Shown here one piece after another: positions 27,506 through 34,930 of a DNA stretch of 64,000 nucleotides (position 1 is the stretch's first letter; the number at the start of each line of letters is the position of its first letter). The DNA is taken from NCBI GenBank assembly GCA_030427635.1, contig JAUIBA010000002.1, positions 186,001 through 250,000 of the forward strand. The letters are read 5' to 3'. A program made the position numbers and the translations under genes. This DNA comes from Bacteroidia bacterium (lineage in GTDB: Bacteria; Bacteroidota; Bacteroidia; Chitinophagales; Chitinophagaceae). The notes under the pieces were generated by a model, which was not told the DNA's origin, searched no databases, and saw nothing but the letters and a program-made list of their open reading frames with translations.

Positions 27506-27829
27506 GATTCGCCGTTGTTGGCGTCCCCGCCAACGACCAACCCACGGGCAAATTCCATGGTGTGATTCGCCGTTGTTGGCGTCCCCGCCAACGACCAGCC
27601 CACGGGCAAATTCCATGGTGTGATTCGCCGTTGTTGGCGTCCCCGCCAACGACCAGCCCACGGGCAAATTTCATGGTGTGATTCGCCGTTGTTGGCGTCC
27701 CCGCCAACGACCAGCCCACGGGCAAATTCCATGGTCCGATTCGCCGTTGTTGGCGGGGACGCCAACAACCAAACCATGTGCAAATAACACGAGCCGCACC
27801 ACGTTGTTTAAATCCCCGCCAACAACTAA
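27506..27829 (+). repeat. REP-like 58-bp tandem array with palindromic core
   Basis: Four near-identical 58-bp units start at 27506, 27564, 27622 and 27680. Each holds the hairpin GTTGTTGGCG-TCCC-CGCCAACGAC (first: 27514-27537) and the tail ACCAGCCCACGGGCAAA. A fifth unit at 27738 has the core inverted (loop GGGA) but a plus-oriented tail ACCAAACCATGTGCAAA. A sixth, decayed hairpin (27803-27826) ends the array. Units differ by only one to three bases, so the array expanded recently. It lies between the TPR gene and the RAYT transposase gene. Confidence 0.92.
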
Positions 27830-27896
27830 CCCACAGCCACAGCACCTGAGCTATTACAAATGCCATATCTTCTGCTCACCCGCACATAGTATATGT

Positions 27897-27904
27897 TATA
27901 TTTG
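27897..27904 (+). promoter_or_regulatory. -7 box of the RAYT gene
   Basis: TATATTTG matches TAnnTTTG and lies 22 bases before the ATG. No clear -33 TTTG is visible at the usual distance. Confidence 0.5.
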
Positions 27905-27926
27905 ATAGATACACCATAATATACCA

Positions 27927-28439
27927 ATGGCAGGAAAATACGACTTAACGTTTTTCACGGCAACAATTCTGGAATGGATGCCCCTTCTCGCGGATGATAC
28001 ATGTAAGGACATAGTGCTGGACAGTCTTCGCTTTCTTGTTGCTGAAGAGCGCGTTCAGCTTAATGCTTTTGTCATTATGAATAACCACCTGCATCTTATA
28101 TGGCATATACTGCACCCCAATATGAAAGCAGATGTACAGCGCGACTTTCTCGGATTCACAGCCAAAGCAATTATCAAACATTTGAAACATACTGCACCTG
28201 AAATGCTACATAGTTATCAGGTAAATGCGGGGGACCGTAAAAATCAGGTATGGGAGCGCAACCCGCTTTCTGTGGACATATGGACAGAAGCAGTACTTAG
28301 GCAAAAGCTCAGTTATATACACAATAACCCTGTTAAGGCTGGCTACTGCACATATCCCGAAGAGTACCGATATAGCACAGCAGCACAATATAATAGCTTG
28401 CCTGACGACTGGCACTTTGTTACCCCATGTTTTGTATAA
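27927..28439 (+). CDS. REP-associated tyrosine transposase (RAYT, Y1_Tnp/IS200-like)
   Basis: 170 residues. The metal-binding HUH-type motif is His54-Leu-His56 in NAFVIMNNHLHLIW. The catalytic tyrosine is expected to be Tyr130 in QKLSYIHNNPVKAGYC, followed by the family hallmark YPEEYRYSTAA. RAYTs cut and join single-stranded REP hairpins and are usually single-copy, domesticated genes flanked by REPs. That is the case here: a direct REP array on the left and an inverted REP starting 25 bases after its stop codon. The reading frame is intact. Activity and target choice are inferred from the family. Confidence 0.93.
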   Translation: MAGKYDLTFFTATILEWMPLLADDTCKDIVLDSLRFLVAEERVQLNAFVIMNNHLHLIWHILHPNMKADVQRDFLGFTAKAIIKHLKHTAPEMLHSYQVNAGDRKNQVWERNPLSVDIWTEAVLRQKLSYIHNNPVKAGYCTYPEEYRYSTAAQYNSLPDDWHFVTPCFV

Positions 28440-28463
28440 TGAAATAGCGTGCCCGGTGTGGGT

Positions 28464-28487
28464 GTTGTTGGCGGGGACGCCAACAAC
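28464..28487 (-). repeat. Single inverted REP downstream of the RAYT gene
   Basis: A perfect 10-bp hairpin GTTGTTGGCG-GGGA-CGCCAACAAC, i.e. the array core in the opposite orientation. On the minus strand it is followed by a recognisable tail ACACCCACACCGGGCAC. It brackets the RAYT gene against the left array. Confidence 0.88.
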
Positions 28488-28606
28488 GGCGAAATGGTAT
28501 CATAGCTGGCCGTCAGCCCATAGGCATAATCCAGGCAGTATATTTACGCATCCCCGCTCATTCCATATACTATACTACCTTTACCACAATTATTATTTGC
28601 CTGTTT

Positions 28607-29095
28607 ATGACAAGTTTCAGTGAGCGTCAGAAGTTTACGCAATGGTGGTTATGGCTGCTTATCATTGCCTCATTGGTAGTACCATTGGTACTCACCGTTA
28701 TCAAGGCGCGCAATGTACACATGGCGCTCAGCCCGGTAGATATACTCATAGGGTGTAGTGTGCCGGCCATGATAGTGGTGCTGTTTCTGGTCATTACACT
28801 CATCACCCGTATAGATGATACCGGTATTTATTATCGCTTTATCCCCGTTCATTTTAAAATGAAGAAGATAGGCTGGGACGAGGTAGAAAAGGCATACATA
28901 CGCACATATAGCCCACTCAGGGAATACGGCGGCTGGGGCATACGCAAGGGTATGGGTAGTACCGGCAGTGCCCTCAATATAAGTGGCAACACAGGCCTGC
29001 AGCTGGAGCTGAAAAACGGCAAAAAAATACTCATAGGCACCAGTCGCCCACAGGAGATAACCCAGCTACTGGAAGCGCGGAAGAAGACGAAGTAA
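28607..29095 (+). CDS. Two-span membrane protein with a PH-like cytoplasmic tail
   Basis: 162 residues: two membrane segments (about 14-34 and 45-67), then a beta-rich domain of about 90 residues (DDTGIYYRFIPVHFKMKKIG, WDEVEKAYIRTYSPLREYGG) ending in KNGKKILIGTSRPQEITQLL. The last block is typical of small bacterial PH-like membrane proteins seen often in Bacteroidota. Function unknown. It lies in the REP-rich interval between the RAYT and the toxin-antitoxin genes. Confidence 0.68.
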   Translation: MTSFSERQKFTQWWLWLLIIASLVVPLVLTVIKARNVHMALSPVDILIGCSVPAMIVVLFLVITLITRIDDTGIYYRFIPVHFKMKKIGWDEVEKAYIRTYSPLREYGGWGIRKGMGSTGSALNISGNTGLQLELKNGKKILIGTSRPQEITQLLEARKKTK

Positions 29096-29227
29096 AGTGC
29101 TCTCAGACATTGTATTTTCCCGGGCCATAAATTGTGAAAAATGTGTCCACTTATGGTTGCCAGATATGAAACCCCGTTTTTCATTAATTTTACTACTTAT
29201 CAGTTTAGCTGATTAAAGTTACCTCAC

Positions 29228-29455
29228 ATGGATTACAAACAATATCTGGAGTCGCGGTCAGATGTTATGCTCGGAAAGCCGGTTATAAAAGGCACAAGGA
29301 TAACAGTAGAGTTGATATTGAGAATGCTCTCAGAAGGAGCATCAACTCAGGATGTTCTTAATGCATATCCACATTTGCAGCCCATTCACATAAATGCGGT
29401 CCTTGCTTATGCTACAGATGTTATAGCCAATGAAACACTCATTCCGGCAGCATGA
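29228..29455 (+). CDS. DUF433 family antitoxin
   Basis: 75 residues. RSDVMLGKPVIKGTRITVELILRMLSEG is the DUF433 signature split here over positions 9-36: a compact winged-helix-like DNA-binding fold that serves as antitoxin for PIN-like toxins. It overlaps the toxin gene by four bases (ATGA). An imperfect inverted repeat TTATCAG/CTGATTAA (29197-29215) just upstream could be its operator for autoregulation (inference). Confidence 0.85.
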   Translation: MDYKQYLESRSDVMLGKPVIKGTRITVELILRMLSEGASTQDVLNAYPHLQPIHINAVLAYATDVIANETLIPAA

Positions 29456-29796
29456 TATTGGCCGATGAAAATATTCACAGCTACATCATTACAACTCTTC
29501 GTGATACGGGATTTGAAGTGGTTTCAGTAAGGGAGGTTGCCCAGGGTGTTATGGATGAGGAGGTAATCAGGATAGCATTAAAGAATAACTGGCTATTATT
29601 AACTCAGGATAAAGACTTCGGGGAGTGGGTGTTTGCACACCACATAGAAGGGTTAACTGTATTGTTCCTGCGTTACGCGTTTGGTGAGTTCAGGGAAATA
29701 TCACAAACACTCGTACACCTGTTGAAAACGCAACAGACAGAACGTCCTTTTTTTGCAACAATTACAACAAAAAAGATTAGAATCAGGAAGTTGTAA
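29452..29796 (+). CDS. DUF5615 PIN-like toxin
   Basis: 114 residues. The acidic residues expected of the Mut7-C/PIN-like nuclease fold are visible: Asp5-Glu6-Asn7 in ILADENIHS, and Asp53/Asp55 in LLTQDKDFGEWVF. DUF433/DUF5615 pairs are a recognised toxin-antitoxin arrangement; the toxin is presumed to cut RNA. The gene ends 18 bases before the next REP pair. Both genes are intact. Confidence 0.85.
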   Translation: MILADENIHSYIITTLRDTGFEVVSVREVAQGVMDEEVIRIALKNNWLLLTQDKDFGEWVFAHHIEGLTVLFLRYAFGEFREISQTLVHLLKTQQTERPFFATITTKKIRIRKL

Positions 29797-29814
29797 TGCA
29801 TTCCAATGCATACT

Positions 29815-30016
29815 TTCCGCCGTTGTTGGCGTCCCCGCCAACAACCAACCCATGGGGAAAATCACGCGAGCCTTTACAAATGTCACCTGTTCCACCATTA
29901 CCGCCTCCACCTCATTTCCGCCGTTGTTGGCGTCCCCGCCAACGACCAGCCCATAGGGAAAATCACACGAGCCGTTACAAATGTCATCTGCTCCGTCATT
30001 ACCGCTCCCACCTCAT
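29815..30016 (+). repeat. Two 101-bp tandem units each with a REP hairpin
   Basis: Units 29815-29915 and 29916-30016 share about 85-90% identity by eye. Each contains the REP hairpin (29822-29845, with perfect AACAAC; 29923-29946, with GAC), the tail ACCAaCCCATgGGGAAAATC and a longer conserved stretch CGAGCCgTTACAAATGTCA. The same long extension follows the last hairpins of the 27.5-kb array (about 27790-27870). So the ancestral unit is about 100 bp, and the 58-bp array is a shortened amplification. Confidence 0.88.
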
Positions 30017-30086
30017 TTACAGAAATATCACACCCCGGCCACAGCTTAGGGTATATCTTTGCCGGCGTATTTTTTGATATTGTCCG

Positions 30087-30881
30087 ATGAAACATAAGCT
30101 GCACAACCTCCTCATACTCCTGTTTGTCATACTTCCTGGCCGTAGCCTCATGGCACAGAGTGCCACAGCACAGGCATATACACTTTATCCTGTACTCTGG
30201 CAGCAGACGGCGGCCGAGTATCGCGCACTATGCTATCAGGCATTTAATGCAGCTACACACCAGCTTAGTACTTACTCCTCGCGCAGTCTGCGCAAGCGGC
30301 ATGCAGTCATCGTTACAGACCTTGACGAGACCATACTGAACAACAGCTACTATAATGCACAGCTGATAAAGGACGGTAAGTCTTACACCGGCAGCAGCTG
30401 GAAACAGTGGACAGACCGCGCCCAGGCCACAGCCGTACCCGGCGCTGTAGCCTTCCTGCAGCAGGCCGCAAAGAGAGGGGTGCATATCTATTACATCAGC
30501 AACAGGGATACATCAGAGGTTGCCGCCACCATTGCCAACCTGAAGGCATTGCAGCTGCCCGATGCCGACGTGGAGCATTGCATCTTCCGCTCTGGCCCAT
30601 CTTCAAAAGAAGCACGCAGGCAGCAGGTACAGCAGCAGCACGAAATCATTATGCTCCTTGGCGATAACCTGAGCGACTTTACAGATGCGTTTGAAAAAAA
30701 GTCTGTAGCAGAGCGTTTTACGGCTACCGATGCTGCAAAGGCCAACTGGGGCGCAAAGTTCATAGTACTCCCCAATGCCACCTATGGCGACTGGCTCAAT
30801 GCGCTCTATGATAATCGGTCTGGCTTGTCGCCCGCTCAGAAAGATAGTATCCTTAATAGCTCACTCTCCGGCATCCGCTAG
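30087..30881 (+). CDS. Secreted acid phosphatase / 5'-nucleotidase, lipoprotein e(P4) family
   Basis: 264 residues. Signal peptide about 1-24 (LLILLFVILPGRSLMAQS) without a lipobox cysteine, so it is probably periplasmic rather than lipidated. HAD motif I is Asp78-Leu-Asp80-Glu-Thr82 in VIVTDLDETIL, motif II is ISNRD, and motif III/IV is MLLGDNLSDF. e(P4) enzymes dephosphorylate nucleotides such as NMN outside the cytoplasm for uptake. A -7 box TATCTTTG at 30054-30061 lies right after the REP pair. Confidence 0.9.
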   Translation: MKHKLHNLLILLFVILPGRSLMAQSATAQAYTLYPVLWQQTAAEYRALCYQAFNAATHQLSTYSSRSLRKRHAVIVTDLDETILNNSYYNAQLIKDGKSYTGSSWKQWTDRAQATAVPGAVAFLQQAAKRGVHIYYISNRDTSEVAATIANLKALQLPDADVEHCIFRSGPSSKEARRQQVQQQHEIIMLLGDNLSDFTDAFEKKSVAERFTATDAAKANWGAKFIVLPNATYGDWLNALYDNRSGLSPAQKDSILNSSLSGIR

Positions 30882-30904
30882 TTTTTCTTTCTTTCGCGGC
30901 AGGG

Positions 30905-30945
30905 TAAAAAAATAGCGATTGCAGATAGGAAATACCTGCAACCGC
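30905..30945 (-). terminator. Intrinsic terminator (minus strand)
   Basis: A 10-bp stem with one mismatch (30915-30924 and 30936-30945), followed on the minus strand by TATTTTTTTAC. It ends the T9SS cargo gene, in the gap between convergent genes. Confidence 0.75.
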
Positions 30946-30976
30946 CACTATATATCATGCTTACTATATCCGCTGC

Positions 30977-31885
30977 TTATTCTGCCACAAAGGTGCCATT
31001 TACACCTGTGCCGGTTTCAGGGGTTATCTCATACAGGTACATACCCGGGTGTAGCTTTCCGCTGTTCAGCAGTATTTCTTCGCCCGGTGCATATCCGGCA
31101 TCATACACAGTGCGTCCGGCCATATCCGTTATCCGCACATGTACTGCAGCACCTTTTAGTGCGCCGGTCAGCACTATACGGGCCGATGCCGTTACTGGAT
31201 TCGGTATCACCTGCGCACCCATTGTCCATGTGTTCACTCTTGTTACCGCTGTCGGTGGCAGACAATCCAGTGATGCGTACAATGGGTTATGGTAACTCCA
31301 GCCGGCATCATCACCATTGCAGATGATGTTTTCGGCACAGTCGCAGGTAGGTTGCAGCATAGGTGAACCCAGCAGGCCACCCAGAGAGCTGTTACCTATA
31401 CCTTCTATCCATGTGCCGCCAGGCCATACAGTACCCACGGGGGCTGTCATGGTACGAAAGTTCCATCGCATATGCTGTATACCATCTATCGTCAGGGTGT
31501 CTATATTATCTACTATTCCTTCGGCTGTATGTGGGGTTGCCTGGCTCCAGAGCGTATCGCCCACTGCCATTGAGAAGTCATAGATCACCCTTGCAGTACT
31601 GGCGTCGGCAGCCATGTAATATACCTTGTGCGTAGCGTCTTCACGCAAGGCGCCGCAGTATTCACTTTCATCAAATGTCATATCAGCAGACTTGTACAGC
31701 TTGTGGTACGTAAGCCCCGATATAATGGTATCTTCAGATTGTAGTGCATATACATAGTAGTCAGGAGGGGCTTCTCCATTACCATGGCGCACGGTCCATG
31801 TAGTGCTGGATGAGGGGAATGTCATTTGCGCATCGGCAAGACAGGGTACGAAAATGAGTGCAGCAGCGTAGAGCAATTGCTTCAT
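30977..31885 (-). CDS. Secreted protein with type IX secretion sorting domain
   Basis: About 302 residues from the ATG at 31885 (MKQLLYAAALIFVPCLADAQ is the signal peptide; a longer frame opens at 31948 but adds a non-signal-like leader). The middle part is a beta-rich domain with ALQSEDTIISGLTYHKLY, a type common in Bacteroidota secreted proteins. The last ~80 residues are a type A sorting domain: QVIPNPVTASARIVL, then VRITDMAGRTVYD and KLHPGMYLYEI. Such proteins cross the outer membrane by the T9SS. Function of the cargo unknown. Confidence 0.83.
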   Translation of the reverse strand: MKQLLYAAALIFVPCLADAQMTFPSSSTTWTVRHGNGEAPPDYYVYALQSEDTIISGLTYHKLYKSADMTFDESEYCGALREDATHKVYYMAADASTARVIYDFSMAVGDTLWSQATPHTAEGIVDNIDTLTIDGIQHMRWNFRTMTAPVGTVWPGGTWIEGIGNSSLGGLLGSPMLQPTCDCAENIICNGDDAGWSYHNPLYASLDCLPPTAVTRVNTWTMGAQVIPNPVTASARIVLTGALKGAAVHVRITDMAGRTVYDAGYAPGEEILLNSGKLHPGMYLYEITPETGTGVNGTFVAE

Positions 31886-32273
31886 AACTTGAGGTTTTAG
31901 TTTGAAAGGTTTTTTGGTTAGATGCTGAAAACGTAATTGGGCCCGCAATAAATTTTCAGTTATTCTAACACAATTTTAATGCCATAAATGCGTTGCATTA
32001 CATTTCGGTATGAATAATAAATATTAGTAACCGGTTTATTTATTGGCAGTAATATACTGCTGTTGCACAATGTGTATATACATATTTTCTCCCCCCGGCA
32101 GGTAGCTCACACCATAAGGTTGTATTGTCTGCATCACACTAACATATCCACAATTTCACGCACCTGCACTCATCTCATCGTATCTTGCAGTTATAAACCC
32201 TCTTTTATCTATGTCTGTATTTATTTTCTGTGTTGGCATACCCTTCTGTTGGGAGAGCTGTCCACACATGCAA

Positions 32274-32432
32274 AATATTCCGCGAGTAATTTTTGCGAAG
32301 TTTTTGACACCTTTTGCTCATCCGCTGGCGCGTTTTATTTCGTTTAGTGTGTTTGTAATCAATTAGTTATGGCTGAAGTGTCCTGTATGTTGCTCACCGA
32401 AAAAAATAATTGCGCAATTGCGCAGTTTTCAT
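32274..32432 (-). repeat. Dispersed noncoding element, copy A (tiny ORF on minus strand)
   Basis: This block is similar to 40520-40667 read on the opposite strand. Conserved parts are a 40-base core (32278-32315; minus strand AAAAGG..CAAAAACTTCGC then AAAAATTxCTCGCG), an AT-rich middle TAACTAATTGATT, and a distal GCGCA/TGAGCAA segment. The minus-strand ORF 32321-32205 (38 codons) begins MSKRCQKLRKNYSRN; copy B encodes the related MLTTKRLQKLRKNCSRE. Whether the peptide is made is unknown. Confidence 0.6.
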
Positions 32433-32540
32433 CTGTTGCTGTTGTTCCGTCGGTATCGGGTTTGGTTGCATTTAGAGGGCCAGATGGCCCTTTTCAGAAA
32501 ACTATAACGGTCATTTATCCCGCTATTGGGCGGGAAACAA

Positions 32541-32548
32541 TATTTTTG
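32541..32548 (+). promoter_or_regulatory. -7 box directly before the start codon
   Basis: TATTTTTG matches TAnnTTTG. Only eight bases separate it from the ATG at 32557, so the transcript is probably leaderless or nearly so. Confidence 0.55.
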
Positions 32549-32556
32549 GGCGCAAG

Positions 32557-33462
32557 ATGAGAAACCTTATCCTAATAGTCGCAATGCTTGTTTCCGTCAC
32601 TGCCGTGGCACAAACCCGCATATTCCGCGGCCGGGTTACAGATGAGCAGGGCACCGGACTGGCTTTTGCTGTCATTGAGGCAAAAGAGCAGCACAAAGGC
32701 GTTTATACCGATGAGTCGGGTTATTTTACCTTCATTGGCAATGTAGCAGAGATGAAAACACTGGCTGTTTTCTGTCTGGGTTTTGAGCGTCAGGAGCTGG
32801 AAGTTGCCACCCTCCCGCAGGACTCTGTTATTATTCGCCTGCATCCTAAGGCTACCACATTGAAAACCGTGCAGATTACCGCTCACCAGGGCAAGCGCCG
32901 CACAGGTGTTCTGGGCCGGGGCCGCCGCGCACTGCGTCACGATGGTGAGCTGTACCGCAACTATGGTGCAGAAACTGCCATAAGACTCAAAGCCGATACC
33001 GGACAGTATGAGGCCGAGCTGAAGAACATCTATGTCTACATCACCAAAGAGGGCGACCCGGAAACCCGTTTCCGCATACATGTTTATGAATGGGGCGATT
33101 TGCCGGAACGCGAGATAACAGATAGTAACGTCATAGCGCATGCCCGCAAGGGAGGCACATGGGTAAAAATAGACCTGAGCGATAAGCGCATACCGGTAGG
33201 CGATGGCTTGTTTGTATCTGTAGAGTGGGTATCTGGCTTCGGTAATAAAGAGATAGGGATGCAGTCGTCCTATGCAGCAGAGGTAGCCGGCTTCAATGGT
33301 ATGGTACCCGGCATTACGGATGGTTATGGTGCACCCTCTATCACCTATACCCGTAAGCCATTTGAAAAGGAGTGGACACATTATGATGCGCCCGATGCGG
33401 CCCGTAAGGGAGGCTACTTTCTCAATCCTATGATATACTGCACATATAGTTATATAAAGTAA
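32557..33462 (+). CDS. Exported protein with carboxypeptidase-regulatory-like domain
   Basis: 301 residues. Signal peptide 1-18 (NLILIVAMLVSVTAVAQ). Residues 22-105 form a CarboxypepD_reg-like beta-sandwich (RGRVTDEQGTGLAFAVIEAK, then YTDESGYFTFIG), normally the N-terminal domain of TonB receptors, but no barrel follows. The C-terminal ~180 residues (IRLKADTGQYEAELKNIYVY, TWVKIDLSDKRIPVGDGLFV) are a beta-rich domain found in standalone periplasmic proteins of this phylum. Function unknown. Confidence 0.75.
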   Translation: MRNLILIVAMLVSVTAVAQTRIFRGRVTDEQGTGLAFAVIEAKEQHKGVYTDESGYFTFIGNVAEMKTLAVFCLGFERQELEVATLPQDSVIIRLHPKATTLKTVQITAHQGKRRTGVLGRGRRALRHDGELYRNYGAETAIRLKADTGQYEAELKNIYVYITKEGDPETRFRIHVYEWGDLPEREITDSNVIAHARKGGTWVKIDLSDKRIPVGDGLFVSVEWVSGFGNKEIGMQSSYAAEVAGFNGMVPGITDGYGAPSITYTRKPFEKEWTHYDAPDAARKGGYFLNPMIYCTYSYIK

Positions 33463-33553
33463 GCCGTCACATACTCATGACGAAAATCATAGGGTGCTGC
33501 TATTAAGCCTCCTATTTTCGTTCAATAGGCTTATTTTTACAAACTCAGCATTT

Positions 33554-34930
33554 ATGTCACGTAATGTAACAATACTTGGTGCGGGTCTCGTAGGCTCGCT
33601 GCTGTCCATCATTCTAAGGAAGAAAGGACATGAGGTAACTATTTATGAACGCCGCCCCGATATGAGGGCTGCCAATATGAGCGCAGGCAAGTCCATTAAC
33701 CTTGCTATGAGTGCCCGTGGATGGAAAGCTTTAGAGCTTGCCGGTCTCCGTACCGATCTGGAACCTATAGCCATACCCATGTATGGCCGTTACCTCCACC
33801 AGCCCGACGGACAAACCGCTTTTCAGCCATATAGCAGGCGCAATGAGGCCATATATTCTGTAAGCCGTGGCGAACTCAACCGCCGGTTGATGACCCTGGC
33901 CGAAAACAATGGTGTGAAAATCAACTTCGACCACCGCTGTTCAGGAGTAGATGTACCGTCAAATACGGTACGCCTCAGCCATAACGGAGAAGATAAGACC
34001 GTCACTGCCGATCTACTGTTTGGTGCCGATGGTGCCTTCTCGGCTTTGCGCAACAGCTATACCCATATGGACCGCGTAAATAGTGCGCAGAACTATCTGG
34101 AGTATGGTTATAAAGAGCTGGCTATCCTGCCCGATGCCAATGGTGGCTGGCTTATGGAGAAGAATGCACTCCATATATGGCCCCGTGGCAGGTATATGAT
34201 GATAGCCCTGCCTAACACAGATGGTACATTTACCTGCACACTGTTCATGCCCTTTGAAGGTGAGGTGTCTTTTGAGAAGCTGAAAACAGAGGCTGATGTA
34301 CACCATCTGTTCGATACACAGTTTGCCGATGCCAAAGCGCTGATGCCGGGTCTGATAGAGGATTTCTTTACCAATCCTACGTCATCCCTTATCACCACAC
34401 ATGTATTCCCATGGCATTATGCCGACAGGAGTGCACTCATAGGTGATGCAGCACATGCCATTGTTCCTTTTTACGGACAGGGTATGAATGCCGGCTTTGA
34501 AGACTGCTCGGTAATAGCTGAGCTCATGGAGGCTCATGGCGACAACTGGACCACCCTGCTGCAGGAGTATGAGCGCATGCGCAAGCCTAATGGCGATGCT
34601 GTAGCCGCGCTCGCACTTATGAATTTTGTAGAAATGCGCGATAAAGTGGCAGATGCAAAGTTCCTGGAGCGTAAAAAAATAGAAAAAGAACTGGGCAACC
34701 GCTTCCCCGACCATTTTACGTCGGTATATGAGATGGTGTCCTTTAGTCATATTCCCTACAACACTGCTATGCAGTGTATTCAGGCACAGGACAGGCTGCT
34801 GGAGCAGATAATGAGTAATGGGGACTTTTTTGAGAACATAGCACAGAGCAGCTTTTGTGCATCACTGGAGGCTTGGGTGAAAGATTATCACCAGGCAGTC
34901 CGGCAACTGGATTTTGGGAATGAGACCTGA
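33554..34930 (+). CDS. kmo: Kynurenine 3-monooxygenase
   Basis: 458 residues from the ATG at 33554 (the longer frame from 33494 has no family counterpart). FAD motif GAGLVGSLLSI (8-18), the KMO-specific KSINLAMSARGWKAL and YGRYLHQPDG, then GADGAFSALR and GDAAHAIVPFYGQGMNAGFE. It hydroxylates kynurenine to 3-hydroxykynurenine with NADPH and O2 in tryptophan breakdown or de novo NAD synthesis. No other kynurenine-pathway gene is in the window. Its end overlaps recJ by 11 bases, so the two genes form an operon. Confidence 0.95.
   Translation: MSRNVTILGAGLVGSLLSIILRKKGHEVTIYERRPDMRAANMSAGKSINLAMSARGWKALELAGLRTDLEPIAIPMYGRYLHQPDGQTAFQPYSRRNEAIYSVSRGELNRRLMTLAENNGVKINFDHRCSGVDVPSNTVRLSHNGEDKTVTADLLFGADGAFSALRNSYTHMDRVNSAQNYLEYGYKELAILPDANGGWLMEKNALHIWPRGRYMMIALPNTDGTFTCTLFMPFEGEVSFEKLKTEADVHHLFDTQFADAKALMPGLIEDFFTNPTSSLITTHVFPWHYADRSALIGDAAHAIVPFYGQGMNAGFEDCSVIAELMEAHGDNWTTLLQEYERMRKPNGDAVAALALMNFVEMRDKVADAKFLERKKIEKELGNRFPDHFTSVYEMVSFSHIPYNTAMQCIQAQDRLLEQIMSNGDFFENIAQSSFCASLEAWVKDYHQAVRQLDFGNET

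Larger units (their letters stand above)
31886..32556. other. 670-base gene-free stretch
   Basis: No convincing gene. It holds dispersed element copy A (32274-32432), a 14-bp perfect palindrome TGCGCAATTGCGCA (32411-32424), a terminator-like hairpin AGGGCC-AGAT-GGCCCT followed by TTT (32476-32494), a second hairpin TCCCGC/GCGGGA (32518-32535), and the -7 box of the next gene. The frames at 32063-32347 and 32369-32560 on plus look non-coding. Confidence 0.6.

Noticed and set aside
27506..27829. Tandem repeats as a CRISPR array
   Set aside because: Units are contiguous with no unique spacers, each holds a palindrome with a transposase next to it, and there are no cas genes.
27427..27905. Several open frames in the tandem array encoding repetitive Gly/Arg/Trp-rich peptides
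   Set aside because: They arise from a 58-bp non-coding repeat that is open in more than one frame; repeat length is not a multiple of three and there is no start signal.
32063..32347. Possible gene in the 32-kb intergenic stretch
   Set aside because: Low-complexity hydrophobic translation, no start context, and it runs through dispersed element A.
34914..34930. TTG at 34914 as recJ start
   Set aside because: ATG six bases later gives the same protein with a standard start.
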